Assembly (NCBI RefSeq): GCF_040529335.1
Contig: NZ_CP159534.1
Coordinates: forward strand, 3,100,001-3,164,000
Direction: 5' to 3'
DNA from: Streptomyces sp. HUAS MG91
GTDB taxonomy: Bacteria > Actinomycetota > Actinomycetes > Streptomycetales > Streptomycetaceae
DNA: 64,000 nucleotides
The notes beneath the pieces are model-generated. The model searched no databases and was not told where the DNA came from. It saw nothing but the letters and a program-made list of their open reading frames with translations. A program made the translations under genes and the position numbers. Positions 16,047-24,858 of this stretch are shown here, piece by piece (within the stretch, counting starts at the first letter, position 1; each line of letters begins with the position of its first letter).

Positions 16047-16946
16047 ATGAGCACGTATGACCTCCTCGTCGTGGGGTCGGCCAACGCCGATCTGGTGGTC
16101 GCCGTCGACCGTCGCCCGGGTGCCGGGGAGACCGTCCTCGGCTCCGACCTGGTGGTCCACCCGGGCGGCAAGGGCGCGAACCAGGCCGTGGCCGCCGCCC
16201 GGCTCGGCGCGCGCACCGCGCTGCTCGCGCGGGTCGGCGACGACGGGCACGGGCAGTTGCTCCGTACGTCGATGGAGTCGTCCGGGGTGGACACCTCGGG
16301 CGTGCTCGTCGGCGGGGCGCCCACCGGGGTCGCGCTGATCACCGTCGACCCGTCGGGCGACAACAGCATCGTGGTGTCGCCGGGCGCGAACGGACGGCTC
16401 ACGCCGGACGACGTGCGGGCGGCGCGGGAGCTGTTCGCGGCGGCGCCGGTGGTCTCCACGCTGCTGGAGATCCCGCTGGACACGGTCGCCGAGGTGGCCC
16501 GGTCGCTGGCCGACGGGGCGCGGCTCGTCCTCAATCCGTCGCCGCCCGCGCCGCTGCCCGACGAGGTCCTCGCGGTGTGCGACCCGCTGATCGTCAACGA
16601 GCACGAGGCGAAGGTCATCCTCGGTACGGAGCCGGGCCCGGACCCCGAGGAGTGGGCGCGGCAACTGCTCGCGCTCGGCCCGCGCTCGGTCGTCATCACG
16701 CTCGGCGCCGAGGGCGCGCTGGTCGCGGACGCCGACGGGTCGGAGCGGGTGGCGTCCGTGAAGGTGAAGGCCGTGGACACCACCGGCGCGGGAGACGCCT
16801 TCACGGCGGCGCTCGCCTGGCGGCTCGGCACCGGTGAGCGGCTGGCCGACGCGGCGGCGTACGCGGCCCGGGTCGGCGCCGCCGCCGTCACCAAGGAGGG
16901 CGCGCAGGCCTCGTACCCGACGGCGGACGAGGTCGCCACGCTGTGA
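16047..16946 (+). CDS. rbsK: Ribokinase
   Basis: A 299-residue PfkB-family sugar kinase. Both family signatures are present: HPGGKGANQAVAAARLGA near 35-52 and DTTGAGDAFTAALAWRLG near 245, where Asp of GAGD is the catalytic base. The N-terminal NADLVVAVDRRPGAGETVLG fits ribokinase more than adenosine or fructose kinase. Product: ribose-5-phosphate from ribose and ATP. ATG start at 16047 after GAAAGGCAGAG, 35 bases after the transporter. It overlaps rbsD by four bases. Confidence 0.92.
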   Translation: MSTYDLLVVGSANADLVVAVDRRPGAGETVLGSDLVVHPGGKGANQAVAAARLGARTALLARVGDDGHGQLLRTSMESSGVDTSGVLVGGAPTGVALITVDPSGDNSIVVSPGANGRLTPDDVRAARELFAAAPVVSTLLEIPLDTVAEVARSLADGARLVLNPSPPAPLPDEVLAVCDPLIVNEHEAKVILGTEPGPDPEEWARQLLALGPRSVVITLGAEGALVADADGSERVASVKVKAVDTTGAGDAFTAALAWRLGTGERLADAAAYAARVGAAAVTKEGAQASYPTADEVATL

Positions 16947-17332
16947 AGAAGGCCGGGATTCTCAATCGCCATCTGGCCGGGGCCATGGCCGAGTTGGGTC
17001 ACGGGGACGGGGTGCTCGTGTGCGACGCGGGGATGCCGGTGCCGGCCGGGCCGCGCGTCGTCGATCTGGCCTTCCGGGCCGGGGTGCCGTCGTTCGCCGA
17101 GGTGCTCGACGGTCTCCTCGACGAGCTGGTCGTGGAGGGCGGCACGGCGGCCGGTGAGGTGCGGGCCGCGAATCCGGACACGGCCGCGCTGCTCGCGGAG
17201 CGGCTGCCGGTTCTCTCCTATGTCACGCACGAGGAGCTGAAGGCGCTGTCGGCGTCGGCGCGGCTCGTGGTGCGGACCGGGGAGGCGCGGCCGTTCGCCA
17301 ATGTGCTGCTGCGGTGCGGGGTCTTCTTCTGA
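16943..17332 (+). CDS. rbsD: D-ribose pyranase
   Basis: A 129-residue RbsD/FucU protein that interconverts pyranose and furanose forms so that ribokinase receives its substrate. The catalytic His is in ILNRHLAGAMAELGHGDG near residue 10, with DAGMPVPAGPRVVDLAF next and the conserved C-terminal VVRTGEARPFANVLLRCGVFF. The GTG start overlaps the rbsK stop (GTGA), indicating coupling. It is the last gene of the operon and is followed by a 30-base palindrome. Its presence supports ribose as the operon's substrate. Confidence 0.93.
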   Translation: MKKAGILNRHLAGAMAELGHGDGVLVCDAGMPVPAGPRVVDLAFRAGVPSFAEVLDGLLDELVVEGGTAAGEVRAANPDTAALLAERLPVLSYVTHEELKALSASARLVVRTGEARPFANVLLRCGVFF

Positions 17333-17353
17333 GACGGGGCAATCGAAACCGGC

Positions 17354-17383
17354 GGGGAGCCCGGTCCGCGGACCGGGCTCCCC
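17354..17383. terminator. 30-bp perfect palindrome after rbsD
   Basis: A perfectly symmetric sequence with left arm GGGGAGCCCGGTCCG centred on CCGCGG, 22 bases past the rbsD stop. It should end the ribose operon transcript; perfect symmetry lets it work on both strands. Confidence 0.85.
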
Positions 17384-17589
17384 TCGGGCTTTCCCCTCCC
17401 TGCGCCGGAATCCTTCGATCCCCCCAGATCTCCCCCCTCAGGATTCCGACGCAAGTAACGACCTACGTGGCGCCGCAAAGGTTGCACCGGGTTGCGGAAA
17501 TTCTGGAAAGAAGACGAGCGGCGGGAGCACGAGGCGCGCAAGGGGCGCGAAAGCGGACGACTCACGCCCCCTTTGTCACTGCCGGTTTG

Positions 17590-18426
17590 TCACTGCCGGA
17601 CCGCGTGCCGGGTGAACCGTTCGACGGTCTCGGCGAGCACCTCGCGGCCGTCGCGCGCCCACAGCCCGTCGTTGAACAGCTCCACCTCGATGGGCCCGGT
17701 GTAGCCCTGCTGTTCCACCAGGCCGCGCCAGTACCGCAGGTCGATCGCGCCGTCACCGAGCTGGCCCCGACCGTTGAGCACGCCCTCGGGCAGCGGCGTC
17801 GTCCAGTCGGCGAGCTGGAACGTCGCGATACGCCCTTGGGCGCCGGCCCGCGCGAGCTGCGCGGGCGCCTGGTCGTCCCACCAGATGTGGTACGTGTCCA
17901 CGCAGACGCCGACCTGATCCGCCGGGAAGCGTTCGGCGATGTCCAGGGCCTGGGCGAGGGTGGAGACCACGCAGCGGTCTGCCGCGTACATCGGGTGCAG
18001 CGGCTCGATCGCCAGCCTCACGCCGCGCTCGGCCGCGTAGGGGGCGAGCACGGCGATGCCGTCGGCGATGCGCTCGCGGGCGCCCGCCAGGTCGTACGAT
18101 CCGGCCGGAAGTCCGCCGGAGACCAGGACCAGGACGTCCGTGCCGAGGGTGACGGCCTCGTCGACGGCGCGCTTGTTGTCGTCGAGCGCGGCCGTGCGCT
18201 CGGCCGGGTCGAGGGCGGTGAGGAAGCCGCCGCGGCAGTGCGTGGTGACGGTCAGCCCGGCGTCGCGCAGCAGCGCCGCCGCCTTGTCGACGCCGTACGC
18301 CTGGACGGGCTCGCGCCAGGTCCCGACGTTGCGGACACCCAACTCGGCGCATGCGTCGACGAGTTCGGGCAGTCCGAGCTGCTTGACGGTCATCTGGTTG
18401 ATGGAGAACAGCGGGTCGGCGCTCAC
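17590..18426 (-). CDS. Sugar phosphate isomerase/epimerase (TIM barrel)
   Basis: A 278-residue xylose-isomerase-like TIM barrel. Barrel strands and metal-site acidic residues are seen in GVRLAIEPLHPMYAADR, GVCVDTYHIWWD, RIATFQLADWTTPLPEGVLNGRGQLGDGAIDLRYWRG and GPIEVELFND. Members isomerise, epimerise or, in some clusters, cleave oxidised sugars. It starts at ATG 18426, overlapping the DUF993 gene stop by four bases, so it is the last gene of a three-gene operon. A specific substrate cannot be inferred. Confidence 0.88.
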   Translation of the reverse strand: MSADPLFSINQMTVKQLGLPELVDACAELGVRNVGTWREPVQAYGVDKAAALLRDAGLTVTTHCRGGFLTALDPAERTAALDDNKRAVDEAVTLGTDVLVLVSGGLPAGSYDLAGARERIADGIAVLAPYAAERGVRLAIEPLHPMYAADRCVVSTLAQALDIAERFPADQVGVCVDTYHIWWDDQAPAQLARAGAQGRIATFQLADWTTPLPEGVLNGRGQLGDGAIDLRYWRGLVEQQGYTGPIEVELFNDGLWARDGREVLAETVERFTRHAVRQ

Positions 18427-19580
18427 TTGGTCACTCCGTACAGGGCGAGCAGTTGCTTCATGCGGGTCTCGGCCAGCTCCGGGCTCGGGAACAGGCCGAG
18501 GGAGTCGGCGAGTTCGTAGGCGCGCGCGAAGTGCGGGAGCGAGCGCGCCGACTGGAGGCCGCCGACCATGGTGAAGTGCTCCTGGTGGCCGGAGAGCCAG
18601 GCGAGGAGGACGACGCCGGTCTTGTAGAAGCGGGTCGGGGCCTGGAAGAGGTGCCGGGACAACTCGACCGTGGGGTCGAGGAGTTCACGGAATCCCTTGA
18701 CGTCTCCGGTGTCGAGGACGCGGACGGCCTGCGCGGCGAGCGGGCCCAGCGGGTCGAAGATGCCGAGCAGGGCGTGGCTGAAGCCGCGGTCGTCGCCCGC
18801 GATCAGCTCGGGGTAGTTGAAGTCGTCGCCGGTGTAGCAGCGCACACCCTGCGGGAGGCGGCGGCGCAGCTCGACCTCACGGCGGGCGTCGAGCAGGGAC
18901 ACCTTGATGCCGTCGACCTTGTCCGGGTGCGCGGCGATGACCTCCAGGAAGGTCTCGGTCGCGGCGTCCAGGTCGGCCGAGCCCCAGTAGCCGTCCAGGG
19001 CCGGGTCGAACATGGGGCCCAGCCAGTGCAGGACGACCGGCTCGGCGGCCTGCCGGAGCAGATGCCCGTACACGTCGAGGTAGTCCTCGGGGCCGCGGGC
19101 GACGGCGGCCAGCGCGCGCGACGCCATGAGGATCGCCTGCGCGCCCGTCCCCTCCACGAGCGCGAGCTGCTCCTCGTACGCGGCCCTGACCTCGGCCAGA
19201 TCGCGGGCGGGCGCGGTGAGCTGGTCGGTGCCGACGCCGCAGGCGATGCGGCCGCCGACCGCCTTCGCCTCGGCGGCGGAGCGTCGGATCAGCTCGGCGG
19301 CGCCCGCCCAGTCCAGGCCCATGCCGCGCTGCGCGGTGTCCATCGCCTCGGCGACGCCGAGCCCGTGGGACCACAGGTGGCGGCGGAAGGCGAGGGTGGC
19401 GTCCCAGTCGACGGCGGCCGGGGAGTCGGGGGTGGTGTCGGCGAGCGGGTCGGCGACGACGTGCGCCGCCGAGAAGACGACCCGGGAGGCGAGGGGCGCC
19501 CCGGTGTCGAACGCGAGCGGCTCGGCGCGCGGCTCGTACGCCTTCAACCCGCCGTCGGGGGTGGGGAGATGAAGGGTCAC
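18423..19580 (-). CDS. DUF993 family protein (aldolase-like)
   Basis: A 385-residue protein of family DUF993, related in fold to dihydrodipicolinate synthase-type class I aldolases. VDGIKVSLLD places Lys226 where that superfamily has its Schiff-base lysine. Other conserved parts are GMGLDWAGAAELIRRS, CGVGTDQLT, PVVLHWLGPMFDP and CYTGDDFNYPELI. No reaction is established to my knowledge; retro-aldol or dehydratase chemistry on a keto-sugar acid is a guess. GTG start at 19580 overlaps the oxidoreductase stop by four bases. An in-frame opening further upstream is antisense-type noise within the neighbouring gene. Confidence 0.82.
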   Translation of the reverse strand: MTLHLPTPDGGLKAYEPRAEPLAFDTGAPLASRVVFSAAHVVADPLADTTPDSPAAVDWDATLAFRRHLWSHGLGVAEAMDTAQRGMGLDWAGAAELIRRSAAEAKAVGGRIACGVGTDQLTAPARDLAEVRAAYEEQLALVEGTGAQAILMASRALAAVARGPEDYLDVYGHLLRQAAEPVVLHWLGPMFDPALDGYWGSADLDAATETFLEVIAAHPDKVDGIKVSLLDARREVELRRRLPQGVRCYTGDDFNYPELIAGDDRGFSHALLGIFDPLGPLAAQAVRVLDTGDVKGFRELLDPTVELSRHLFQAPTRFYKTGVVLLAWLSGHQEHFTMVGGLQSARSLPHFARAYELADSLGLFPSPELAETRMKQLLALYGVTK

Positions 19581-20743
19581 AGCGAGATCTCCGGAACGTC
19601 CAGGCGGCGGCCCTCGGCCGAGGACTTCAGCCCCAGTTCGGCCATCTGCACACCGCGCGCACCGGCGAGCAGGTCCCAGTGGTAGTCGGCACCGGCGTAC
19701 ACATGCTTCAGGAACAGCTCCCACTGCACCTTGAAGCCGTTGTCGAACTCGGTGTTGTCCGGGACCTCCTGCCACTGGTCGCGGAAGGAGTACGTCGCCG
19801 GGAGGTCGGGGTTCCAGACCGGCTTGGGGGTGGAACTGCGGTGCTGGACGCGGCAGTTGCGCAGGCCTGCGACGGCCGACCCTTCGGTGCCGTCGACCTG
19901 GAACTCGACCAGTTCGTCGCGGTTGACGCGCACGTCCCAGGAGGAGTTGATCTGGGCGACGACCGGCCCGCCGGAACCCTCGATCTCGAAGATGCCGTAC
20001 GCGGAGTCGTCGGCGGTGGCGTCGTAGGGCTTGCCGTTCTCGTCCCAGCGGGTGGGGATGTGGGTGGCGGCGAGCGCGGTGACCGAGGTGACCCGGCCGA
20101 ACAGCTCGTGCAGCACGTACTCCCAGTGCGGGAACATGTCGACGACGATGCCGCCGCCGTCCTCGCTGCGGTAGTTCCACGACGGGCGCTGGGCCTCCTG
20201 CCAGTCGCCCTCGAAGACCCAGTAGCCGAACTCGCCGCGCACGGACAGGATCCGCCCGAAGAAGCCGCCGTCGATCAGGCGCTTGAGCTTGAGCAGGCCC
20301 GGCAGGAACAGCTTGTCCTGCACCACGCCCGACCTGACGCCCTTCTCGCGTGCCAGGCGGGCCAGTTCGACGGCGCCCTCCAGGCCGGTGGCGGTCGGCT
20401 TCTCGGTGTAGACGTGCTTGCCGGCGGCGATCGCCTTCTTGAGGATCTCCTCGCGCCCCGAGGTCATCGCGGCGTCGAAGAAGATGTCGACGCTGTCGTC
20501 GGCGAGGACGGCGTCCACGTCGGTGGAGATGTTCGCCCCGTCCAGGCCGTGCCGCTCGGCGATCGCCTTCAGCGCGTGCTCGCGGCGGCCGACCAGGACC
20601 GGCTCGGGCCACAGGACCGTGCCGTCACCGAGGTCGAGCCCGCCCTGCTCGCGCAGCGCGAGGATCGACCGGACGAGGTGCTGGCGGTAGCCCATGCGCC
20701 CCGTCACGCCGTTCATGGCGATGCGCACCGTCTTGCGTGTCAC
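19577..20743 (-). CDS. Gfo/Idh/MocA family oxidoreductase
   Basis: A 388-residue NAD(P)-dependent sugar or polyol dehydrogenase. The nucleotide loop NGVTGRMGYRQH (11-22) resembles the DapB type more than the usual GxGxxG. The family motif EKP is at 114-116 (Lys115 catalytic), and DMFPH (202-206) supplies the Asp and His of the active site. C-terminal sheet residues are conserved (WDVRVNRDELVEFQVDGTEGSAVAG). GTG start at 20743. It leads the three-gene operon, which faces a LacI regulator. It probably oxidises a sugar ring hydroxyl before the TIM-barrel and DUF993 steps. Confidence 0.88.
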   Translation of the reverse strand: MTRKTVRIAMNGVTGRMGYRQHLVRSILALREQGGLDLGDGTVLWPEPVLVGRREHALKAIAERHGLDGANISTDVDAVLADDSVDIFFDAAMTSGREEILKKAIAAGKHVYTEKPTATGLEGAVELARLAREKGVRSGVVQDKLFLPGLLKLKRLIDGGFFGRILSVRGEFGYWVFEGDWQEAQRPSWNYRSEDGGGIVVDMFPHWEYVLHELFGRVTSVTALAATHIPTRWDENGKPYDATADDSAYGIFEIEGSGGPVVAQINSSWDVRVNRDELVEFQVDGTEGSAVAGLRNCRVQHRSSTPKPVWNPDLPATYSFRDQWQEVPDNTEFDNGFKVQWELFLKHVYAGADYHWDLLAGARGVQMAELGLKSSAEGRRLDVPEISL

Positions 20744-20806
20744 GTGAGTCCCTTCGTCCGGCCCGGCGTACGCGGAGTCGGCGCCCGCCGCTTGTTCGAT
20801 ATCCCG

Positions 20807-20822
20807 TAGCAAGCGCTTTCTA
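20807..20822. promoter_or_regulatory. LacI-type operator between divergent genes
   Basis: TAGCAAGCGCTTTCTA has the AAGCGCTT core of LacI-family operators with imperfect symmetric flanks. It lies 64 bases before the oxidoreductase start and 100 bases before the divergent lacI start, so it can control both. Confidence 0.65.
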
Positions 20823-20921
20823 TCCAAGGAGAAGCTAGCCTCTGCACAGCCGCTCGGACAAGAGCGGATACGCGGCGGATGACAGCGGACTCCAGCCGCA
20901 CACCAGTCGGAGGATGACTCG

Positions 20922-21971
20922 ATGACCGTGACCCTCGCGGATGTGGCCGCCCGCGCGCAGGTGTCCCCCGCCACCGTCTCGCGCGTGCTCAACGGCAACT
21001 ATCCGGTCGCCGCCGCCACCCGTGAGCGGGTGCTGAAGGCCGTGGACGAGCTGGACTACGTGCTCAACGGCCCGGCGAGCGCGCTCGCCGCCGCCACGTC
21101 CGATCTGGTCGGGGTGCTGGTCAACGACATCGCCGACCCCTTCTTCGGGATCATGGCGTCCGCCGTGCAGTCGGAGATCGTCGGCCCCGGCGGGCGCGCG
21201 GGCGGCGAACGGCTCGCGGTGGTCTGCAACACGGGTGGTTCTCCGGAACGCGAGTTGACGTATCTGACGCTGCTCCAGCGCCAGCGCGCGGCGGCGGTCG
21301 TCCTGACCGGCGGGGCGATCGAGGACGCGGCCCATGTGGCGGCGGTGGCTTCGAAGTTGAGGCGGCTCGCGGAGGCCGGCACGCGGGTGGTGCTGTGCGG
21401 GCGGCCGCCGGTGCCGGACGCGGGCGCGGTGGCGCTGACCTTCGACAACCGCGGCGGGGGCCGGGAGCTGACGGAGCATCTGCTCGGGCTCGGGCACCGG
21501 CGCATCGGGTACGTCGCCGGGCCGGAGGAGCGCACCACGACCCGGGACCGCCTGGAGGGGCACCGCGAGGCGCTGGCCGCCGCCGGGGTCGAGGAGTCGC
21601 CCGGTCTGGTGGTGCACGGTTCCTACGACCGGGCGGCCGGGTATGCGGCGACGCGCGAACTCCTGGGCAGGGATTCCTCGTTGACGGCCGTGGTGGCCGC
21701 CAACGACACGGTCGCGCTGGGTGCGTGCGCGGCGCTGCGGGAGGCCGGGCTGCGCATCCCCGAGGACGTCTCGGTGGCGGGCTTCGACGATCTGCCCTTC
21801 AGCGTGGACGCGGTGCCCGCGCTGACGACGGTCAGGCTTCCGCTGGCGGAGGCGGCGGCACGGGCTGGTCGTATCGCGATGGGGCGGGAGGCGGCGCCGG
21901 TGGGTGGGGTGGATGTGGTGGGCGGGGAGTTGATGGTGCGGGGGTCTACGGGGGTTCCACGCGGGGTGTGA
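20922..21971 (+). CDS. LacI-family regulator of the DUF993 operon
   Basis: A 349-residue LacI-type repressor. The helix-turn-helix is TLADVAARAQVSPATVSRVLNG, with hinge-like segment VLNGPASALAAATSDLVGVLV. The ligand domain has DIADPFFGIMASAVQ, HRRIGYVAGPEERTTTRDR and VSVAGFDDLPFSVDAVPALTTVRLP. ATG start at 20922 with GGAGGA upstream. It is divergent from the oxidoreductase operon, with a LacI operator between them, so that operon is its likely target. Repeat copy C follows 30 bases past its stop. Confidence 0.92.
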   Translation: MTVTLADVAARAQVSPATVSRVLNGNYPVAAATRERVLKAVDELDYVLNGPASALAAATSDLVGVLVNDIADPFFGIMASAVQSEIVGPGGRAGGERLAVVCNTGGSPERELTYLTLLQRQRAAAVVLTGGAIEDAAHVAAVASKLRRLAEAGTRVVLCGRPPVPDAGAVALTFDNRGGGRELTEHLLGLGHRRIGYVAGPEERTTTRDRLEGHREALAAAGVEESPGLVVHGSYDRAAGYAATRELLGRDSSLTAVVAANDTVALGACAALREAGLRIPEDVSVAGFDDLPFSVDAVPALTTVRLPLAEAAARAGRIAMGREAAPVGGVDVVGGELMVRGSTGVPRGV

Positions 21972-22001
21972 CGGGCGGTTCTTCGTCTGCGGGCCGGTGG
22001 G

Positions 22002-22122
22002 GGCTGGTCGCGCAGTTCCCCGCGCCCCTGAGATGCGCACTGCGTGCGCCATCTCATCGGGCGCTCACCCCGGAGGGAGGCGGCGCGGAGCGCCTGCCTC
22101 AGGGGCGCGGGGAACTGCGCGA
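22002..22122. repeat. Intergenic repeat, copy C
   Basis: Left arm at 22002-22031, right arm at 22099-22122; the inner GATGCGCACTGCGTGCGCCATC hairpin is shared with copies A and E in its key bases. The copy lies after the lacI stop and before the methyltransferase, both on the plus strand. Confidence 0.88.
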
Positions 22123-22238
22123 GAAGCCCCACCGGCCCGCAGACGACCGACAACGCAACAGAAGCGCGGGGAACTGCGACCGGGCCGGGGCGGAAACTCC
22201 GTCGTGCGGACGGCAGTCCCGACGTAGCGTTGTCCGCC

Positions 22239-23006
22239 ATGACCGAAACCCAGGATCTCCCACCCCGCCACACCCACCTCACCTTCCACGGCCCGCTCTC
22301 CGAGCCCCGGGCCACGGGCCTCGTGGACAGGCTGGCGCTCGCGAAACCGTCCACCGTGCTCGACATCGGCTGCGGCTGGGGCGAGTTGATGCTGAGAGTG
22401 CTCGAAGCGGCGCCCGGGGCGACCGGGCGCGGGATCGACCTCAACGGGGAGGATCTGGCCCGGGGCCGTACGAACGCCGCCGCCCGCGGCCTCGCCGACC
22501 GCGTCGAGTTCGTGGAGCAGTCCGCCACCGACACCGCGCTCGCCCCCGCCGATCTGGTGCTCTGCCTCAGCGCCAGCCACGCGCTCAGCGGCGCCGAACC
22601 GCCCCGACTGACCACCGAGGCACTGCACGCGCTGCGCCGCCTGGTCACGCCCGGCGGCCGGGTGCTGTTCGCCGACGGGTACTGGCAGCGGCCCCCGACG
22701 CAGGCCGAGTTGAGCGCGATGTGGCCGGACGCCAGGGCCGACGAGTACGACGACCTGGCGGGGCTCGTCGACCGCGCGGTGGAGGCCGGGTTCCGGCCCG
22801 CCTGGATCGAGACGGCGAACCGTGACGAGTGGGAGGCGTTCGAGTCCGGCTACCAGTCGGACAAGGAGGTCTGGCTGGCCGCCCACCCGCACCACCCGCT
22901 CGCCGAGGAGACCCGAGCCAGGCTCGACGGACACCGGGCCAACTGGCTCCGGGGCTACCGGGACGTCCTGGGGATCGCCTACCTCACGCTGGTCCCGGTG
23001 GGCTGA
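22239..23006 (+). CDS. SAM-dependent methyltransferase
   Basis: A 255-residue class I methyltransferase. SAM-binding motif I is VLDIGCGWGELML near 41-53, the acidic end of strand beta-2 is GRGIDLNGEDL, and a later motif is DLVLCLSASHALSG. The C-terminal part has VLFADGYWQRPPT and a Trp/Tyr-rich tail (WLRGYRDVLGIAYLTLVPVG). ATG start at 22239; open frame upstream lies within the repeat element and is not coding. Substrate unknown. It shares a terminator with the convergent phosphoesterase. Confidence 0.87.
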   Translation: MTETQDLPPRHTHLTFHGPLSEPRATGLVDRLALAKPSTVLDIGCGWGELMLRVLEAAPGATGRGIDLNGEDLARGRTNAAARGLADRVEFVEQSATDTALAPADLVLCLSASHALSGAEPPRLTTEALHALRRLVTPGGRVLFADGYWQRPPTQAELSAMWPDARADEYDDLAGLVDRAVEAGFRPAWIETANRDEWEAFESGYQSDKEVWLAAHPHHPLAEETRARLDGHRANWLRGYRDVLGIAYLTLVPVG

Positions 23007-23047
23007 CCGGCACATCAGCCGAGAAAGCCGACCCCCCGCACTGCGAC

Positions 23048-23083
23048 GGCCGCCGAGCAGGGGCCACACCCCGCTCGGCGGCC
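23048..23083. terminator. Two-way terminator between convergent genes
   Basis: Arms GGCCGCCGAGC and GCTCGGCGGCC pair perfectly around a 14-base loop that itself holds GGGG/CCCC. It is 42 bases past the methyltransferase stop and 17 bases past the convergent phosphoesterase stop. Confidence 0.8.
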
Positions 23084-23099
23084 CGTATCGGGGTGGGAG

Positions 23100-24527
23100 C
23101 TACACGTGAGGGCGGCGGCCCCGCTCCTGGTGCGGGAACTTCTGGTCGGCGCCCGGGAGGGTCGGCTTCGGGAGGGTGGCCACCTCGTCCTTGGCCTGCG
23201 CCAGCTGTTCGGCGGTGTTGTGGGGCAGGCGCGGGGCGCGCGGAGTGGCGTGGGAGAAGCGGAACGCCGAGGTGAGGTCGCCGAAGGTGGCGCGGCGCCA
23301 GTCCGTGATGTTGGGCTCCTCGACGCCCGTGAAGCTCTCCAGGAACTGGAGCGCCGAGGTGTGGTCGAAGGACTCCGAGGCGACCCAGCCGCCGACCGTC
23401 CACGGCGAGATGATGATGGCGGGGACGCGGAAGCCGCCGCCGATGGGCAGGCCCTTGACGAACTCGTCCGCGGTGCCCGCCGGCGGGGTGGGCGGGGCGA
23501 CGTGGTCGAACAGGCCGTCGTTCTCGTCGTAGTTGAGGATGAAGGCCGTCTTCGCCCAGACCTTCGGGTTGCTGGCTATCGCCTCGATCTTCTGGGCGAC
23601 GAAGTCGGCGCCGGCCGCCGGGAGGTAGTCCGGGTGCTCGGACTGGTAGCTGGTCGGCATGATCCAGCTGACGGCCGGGAGGCGGTCGTTGCGGGCGTCG
23701 TCCTCGAAGGTGCCCTCGGGCTGCGGGCGGACACCGCGCTCGTACAGGTCGGAGCCGGGCCGCGCGTTCTTGAACGAGGCGAACTGCTCCAGCATGTTGC
23801 AGCCGTAGTCGTCGTCCTGCTGGTAGACCTTCCAGCTGACGCCGGCGGCCTGGAGGCGTTCGGCGTACGTCGTCCAGCGGTAGGGCTGCGGCGCCGTGTT
23901 GTTGAGGATGGGGCCGCCCTGCGTGCCGCCGGGGTCGATGGTGCCCGTCATCCAGTAGAGGCGGTTGGGCCAGGTCGGGCCGAAGACCGAGCAGAAGTAG
24001 TTGTCGCAGATGGTGAAGGTCTCGGCGAGCGCGAACTGGAAGGGGATGTCCTTACGGGTGTAATACCCCATCACGTACGGGCCGTTGACACCGTCGGCCT
24101 TGCGGTGGGCGGGCAGCCACTGGTCCATCCTGCCGTTGTTCCACGCCTCGTGCTGGACGGACCAGGCGTGCGAGGTGGAGGGGATGGCCTGGGCGCTGGT
24201 GGAGTGGGTGTCCAGGTGGAACGGGAGCAGATAGCCCTTCGGGTTCGCGGCGTCGGGCTGGTAGAAGACCGAACGGCCGGTGTCCAGCTTCAGCGCATGG
24301 GGGTCGCTGAAGCCGCGCACCCCCTTGAGCGTGCCGAAGTAGTGGTCGAACGAGCGGTTCTCCTGCATGAGCATCACGACGTGCTCGATGTCGCGCAGCG
24401 AGCCCTTGCGCGGCGGGCCCGCCGCGACCGCCTTCTGGACGCTGGGCGGCAGGAGGGAGAGGGCCGCGGCGCCGCCTACGGCGCCCGCCGCGGAACCGAG
24501 GAGTCTGCGTCGGGTCAGTTCGGCCAT
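23100..24527 (-). CDS. Tat-exported alkaline phosphatase/phospholipase C-like phosphoesterase
   Basis: A 475-residue secreted phosphoesterase of the PF04185 type (phospholipase C and acid phosphatase). The N-terminus has a twin-arginine signal (MAELTRRRLLGSAAGAVGG) with cleavage probably near AVAAGP. The metal-site motif HVVMLMQENRSFDHYFGTLKG follows at about 47-67; later motifs are TWPNRLYWMTGTIDP, NYDENDGLFDHVAPP and VPAIIISPW. It is shorter than classic non-haemolytic PLC (about 700 residues) because it lacks the C-terminal repeat domains. ATG start at 24527. It probably frees phosphate outside the cell. Confidence 0.88.
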   Translation of the reverse strand: MAELTRRRLLGSAAGAVGGAAALSLLPPSVQKAVAAGPPRKGSLRDIEHVVMLMQENRSFDHYFGTLKGVRGFSDPHALKLDTGRSVFYQPDAANPKGYLLPFHLDTHSTSAQAIPSTSHAWSVQHEAWNNGRMDQWLPAHRKADGVNGPYVMGYYTRKDIPFQFALAETFTICDNYFCSVFGPTWPNRLYWMTGTIDPGGTQGGPILNNTAPQPYRWTTYAERLQAAGVSWKVYQQDDDYGCNMLEQFASFKNARPGSDLYERGVRPQPEGTFEDDARNDRLPAVSWIMPTSYQSEHPDYLPAAGADFVAQKIEAIASNPKVWAKTAFILNYDENDGLFDHVAPPTPPAGTADEFVKGLPIGGGFRVPAIIISPWTVGGWVASESFDHTSALQFLESFTGVEEPNITDWRRATFGDLTSAFRFSHATPRAPRLPHNTAEQLAQAKDEVATLPKPTLPGADQKFPHQERGRRPHV

Positions 24528-24583
24528 GGAAGGTCCCCTGTCTGCTCGGGTCGGGTGGTCCGGCGCGGCCGCCGGCGGCATGC

Positions 24584-24610
24584 CAACGGCCCGTGCTGAA
24601 CGGGCCGTTG
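24584..24610. promoter_or_regulatory. Leader hairpin upstream of the phosphoesterase
   Basis: Arms CAACGGCCCGT and ACGGGCCGTTG pair perfectly with a five-base loop, 56 bases before the phosphoesterase start on the minus strand. The 331-base gap to the divergent MarR-GNAT gene otherwise shows only a small palindrome (24820-24830). An operator or leader structure is likely. Confidence 0.4.
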
Positions 24611-24819
24611 ACCTCCACCCTGCGTCCTCGCGGATGTGGCGCAGAGGAGGCCCACGATGAAATCGCGAACAACGCGCGGCAAGGGCTTGGCCAACCCATG
24701 GGCCGGAACCCGCCCCCTTGGCACACGCCATACCTGCCATATACACGGATTTGAACCGGCGCCCTTCTCGATGGACGGCCCCGGGGTCCCGGCGTACGCT
24801 GAGCGACACCCAAAACCTC

Positions 24820-24830
24820 TGACTGAGTCA
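24820..24830. promoter_or_regulatory. Small palindrome before the MarR-GNAT gene
   Basis: TGACTGAGTCA has five-base symmetric arms and lies 28 bases before the GTG start of the MarR-GNAT fusion. MarR proteins often repress their own gene from such sites, so autoregulation is plausible. Confidence 0.4.
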
Positions 24831-24858
24831 ACTGTCCGAGCCGCGAGGTGTCCGCGAG

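Noticed and set aside
24735..24800. Minus-strand GGTTCAAATCC, like a tRNA T-arm, in the gap before the MarR-GNAT gene
   Set aside because: The T-stem pairs at only three positions, and no acceptor, D-arm or anticodon arm of proper spacing can be built around it.
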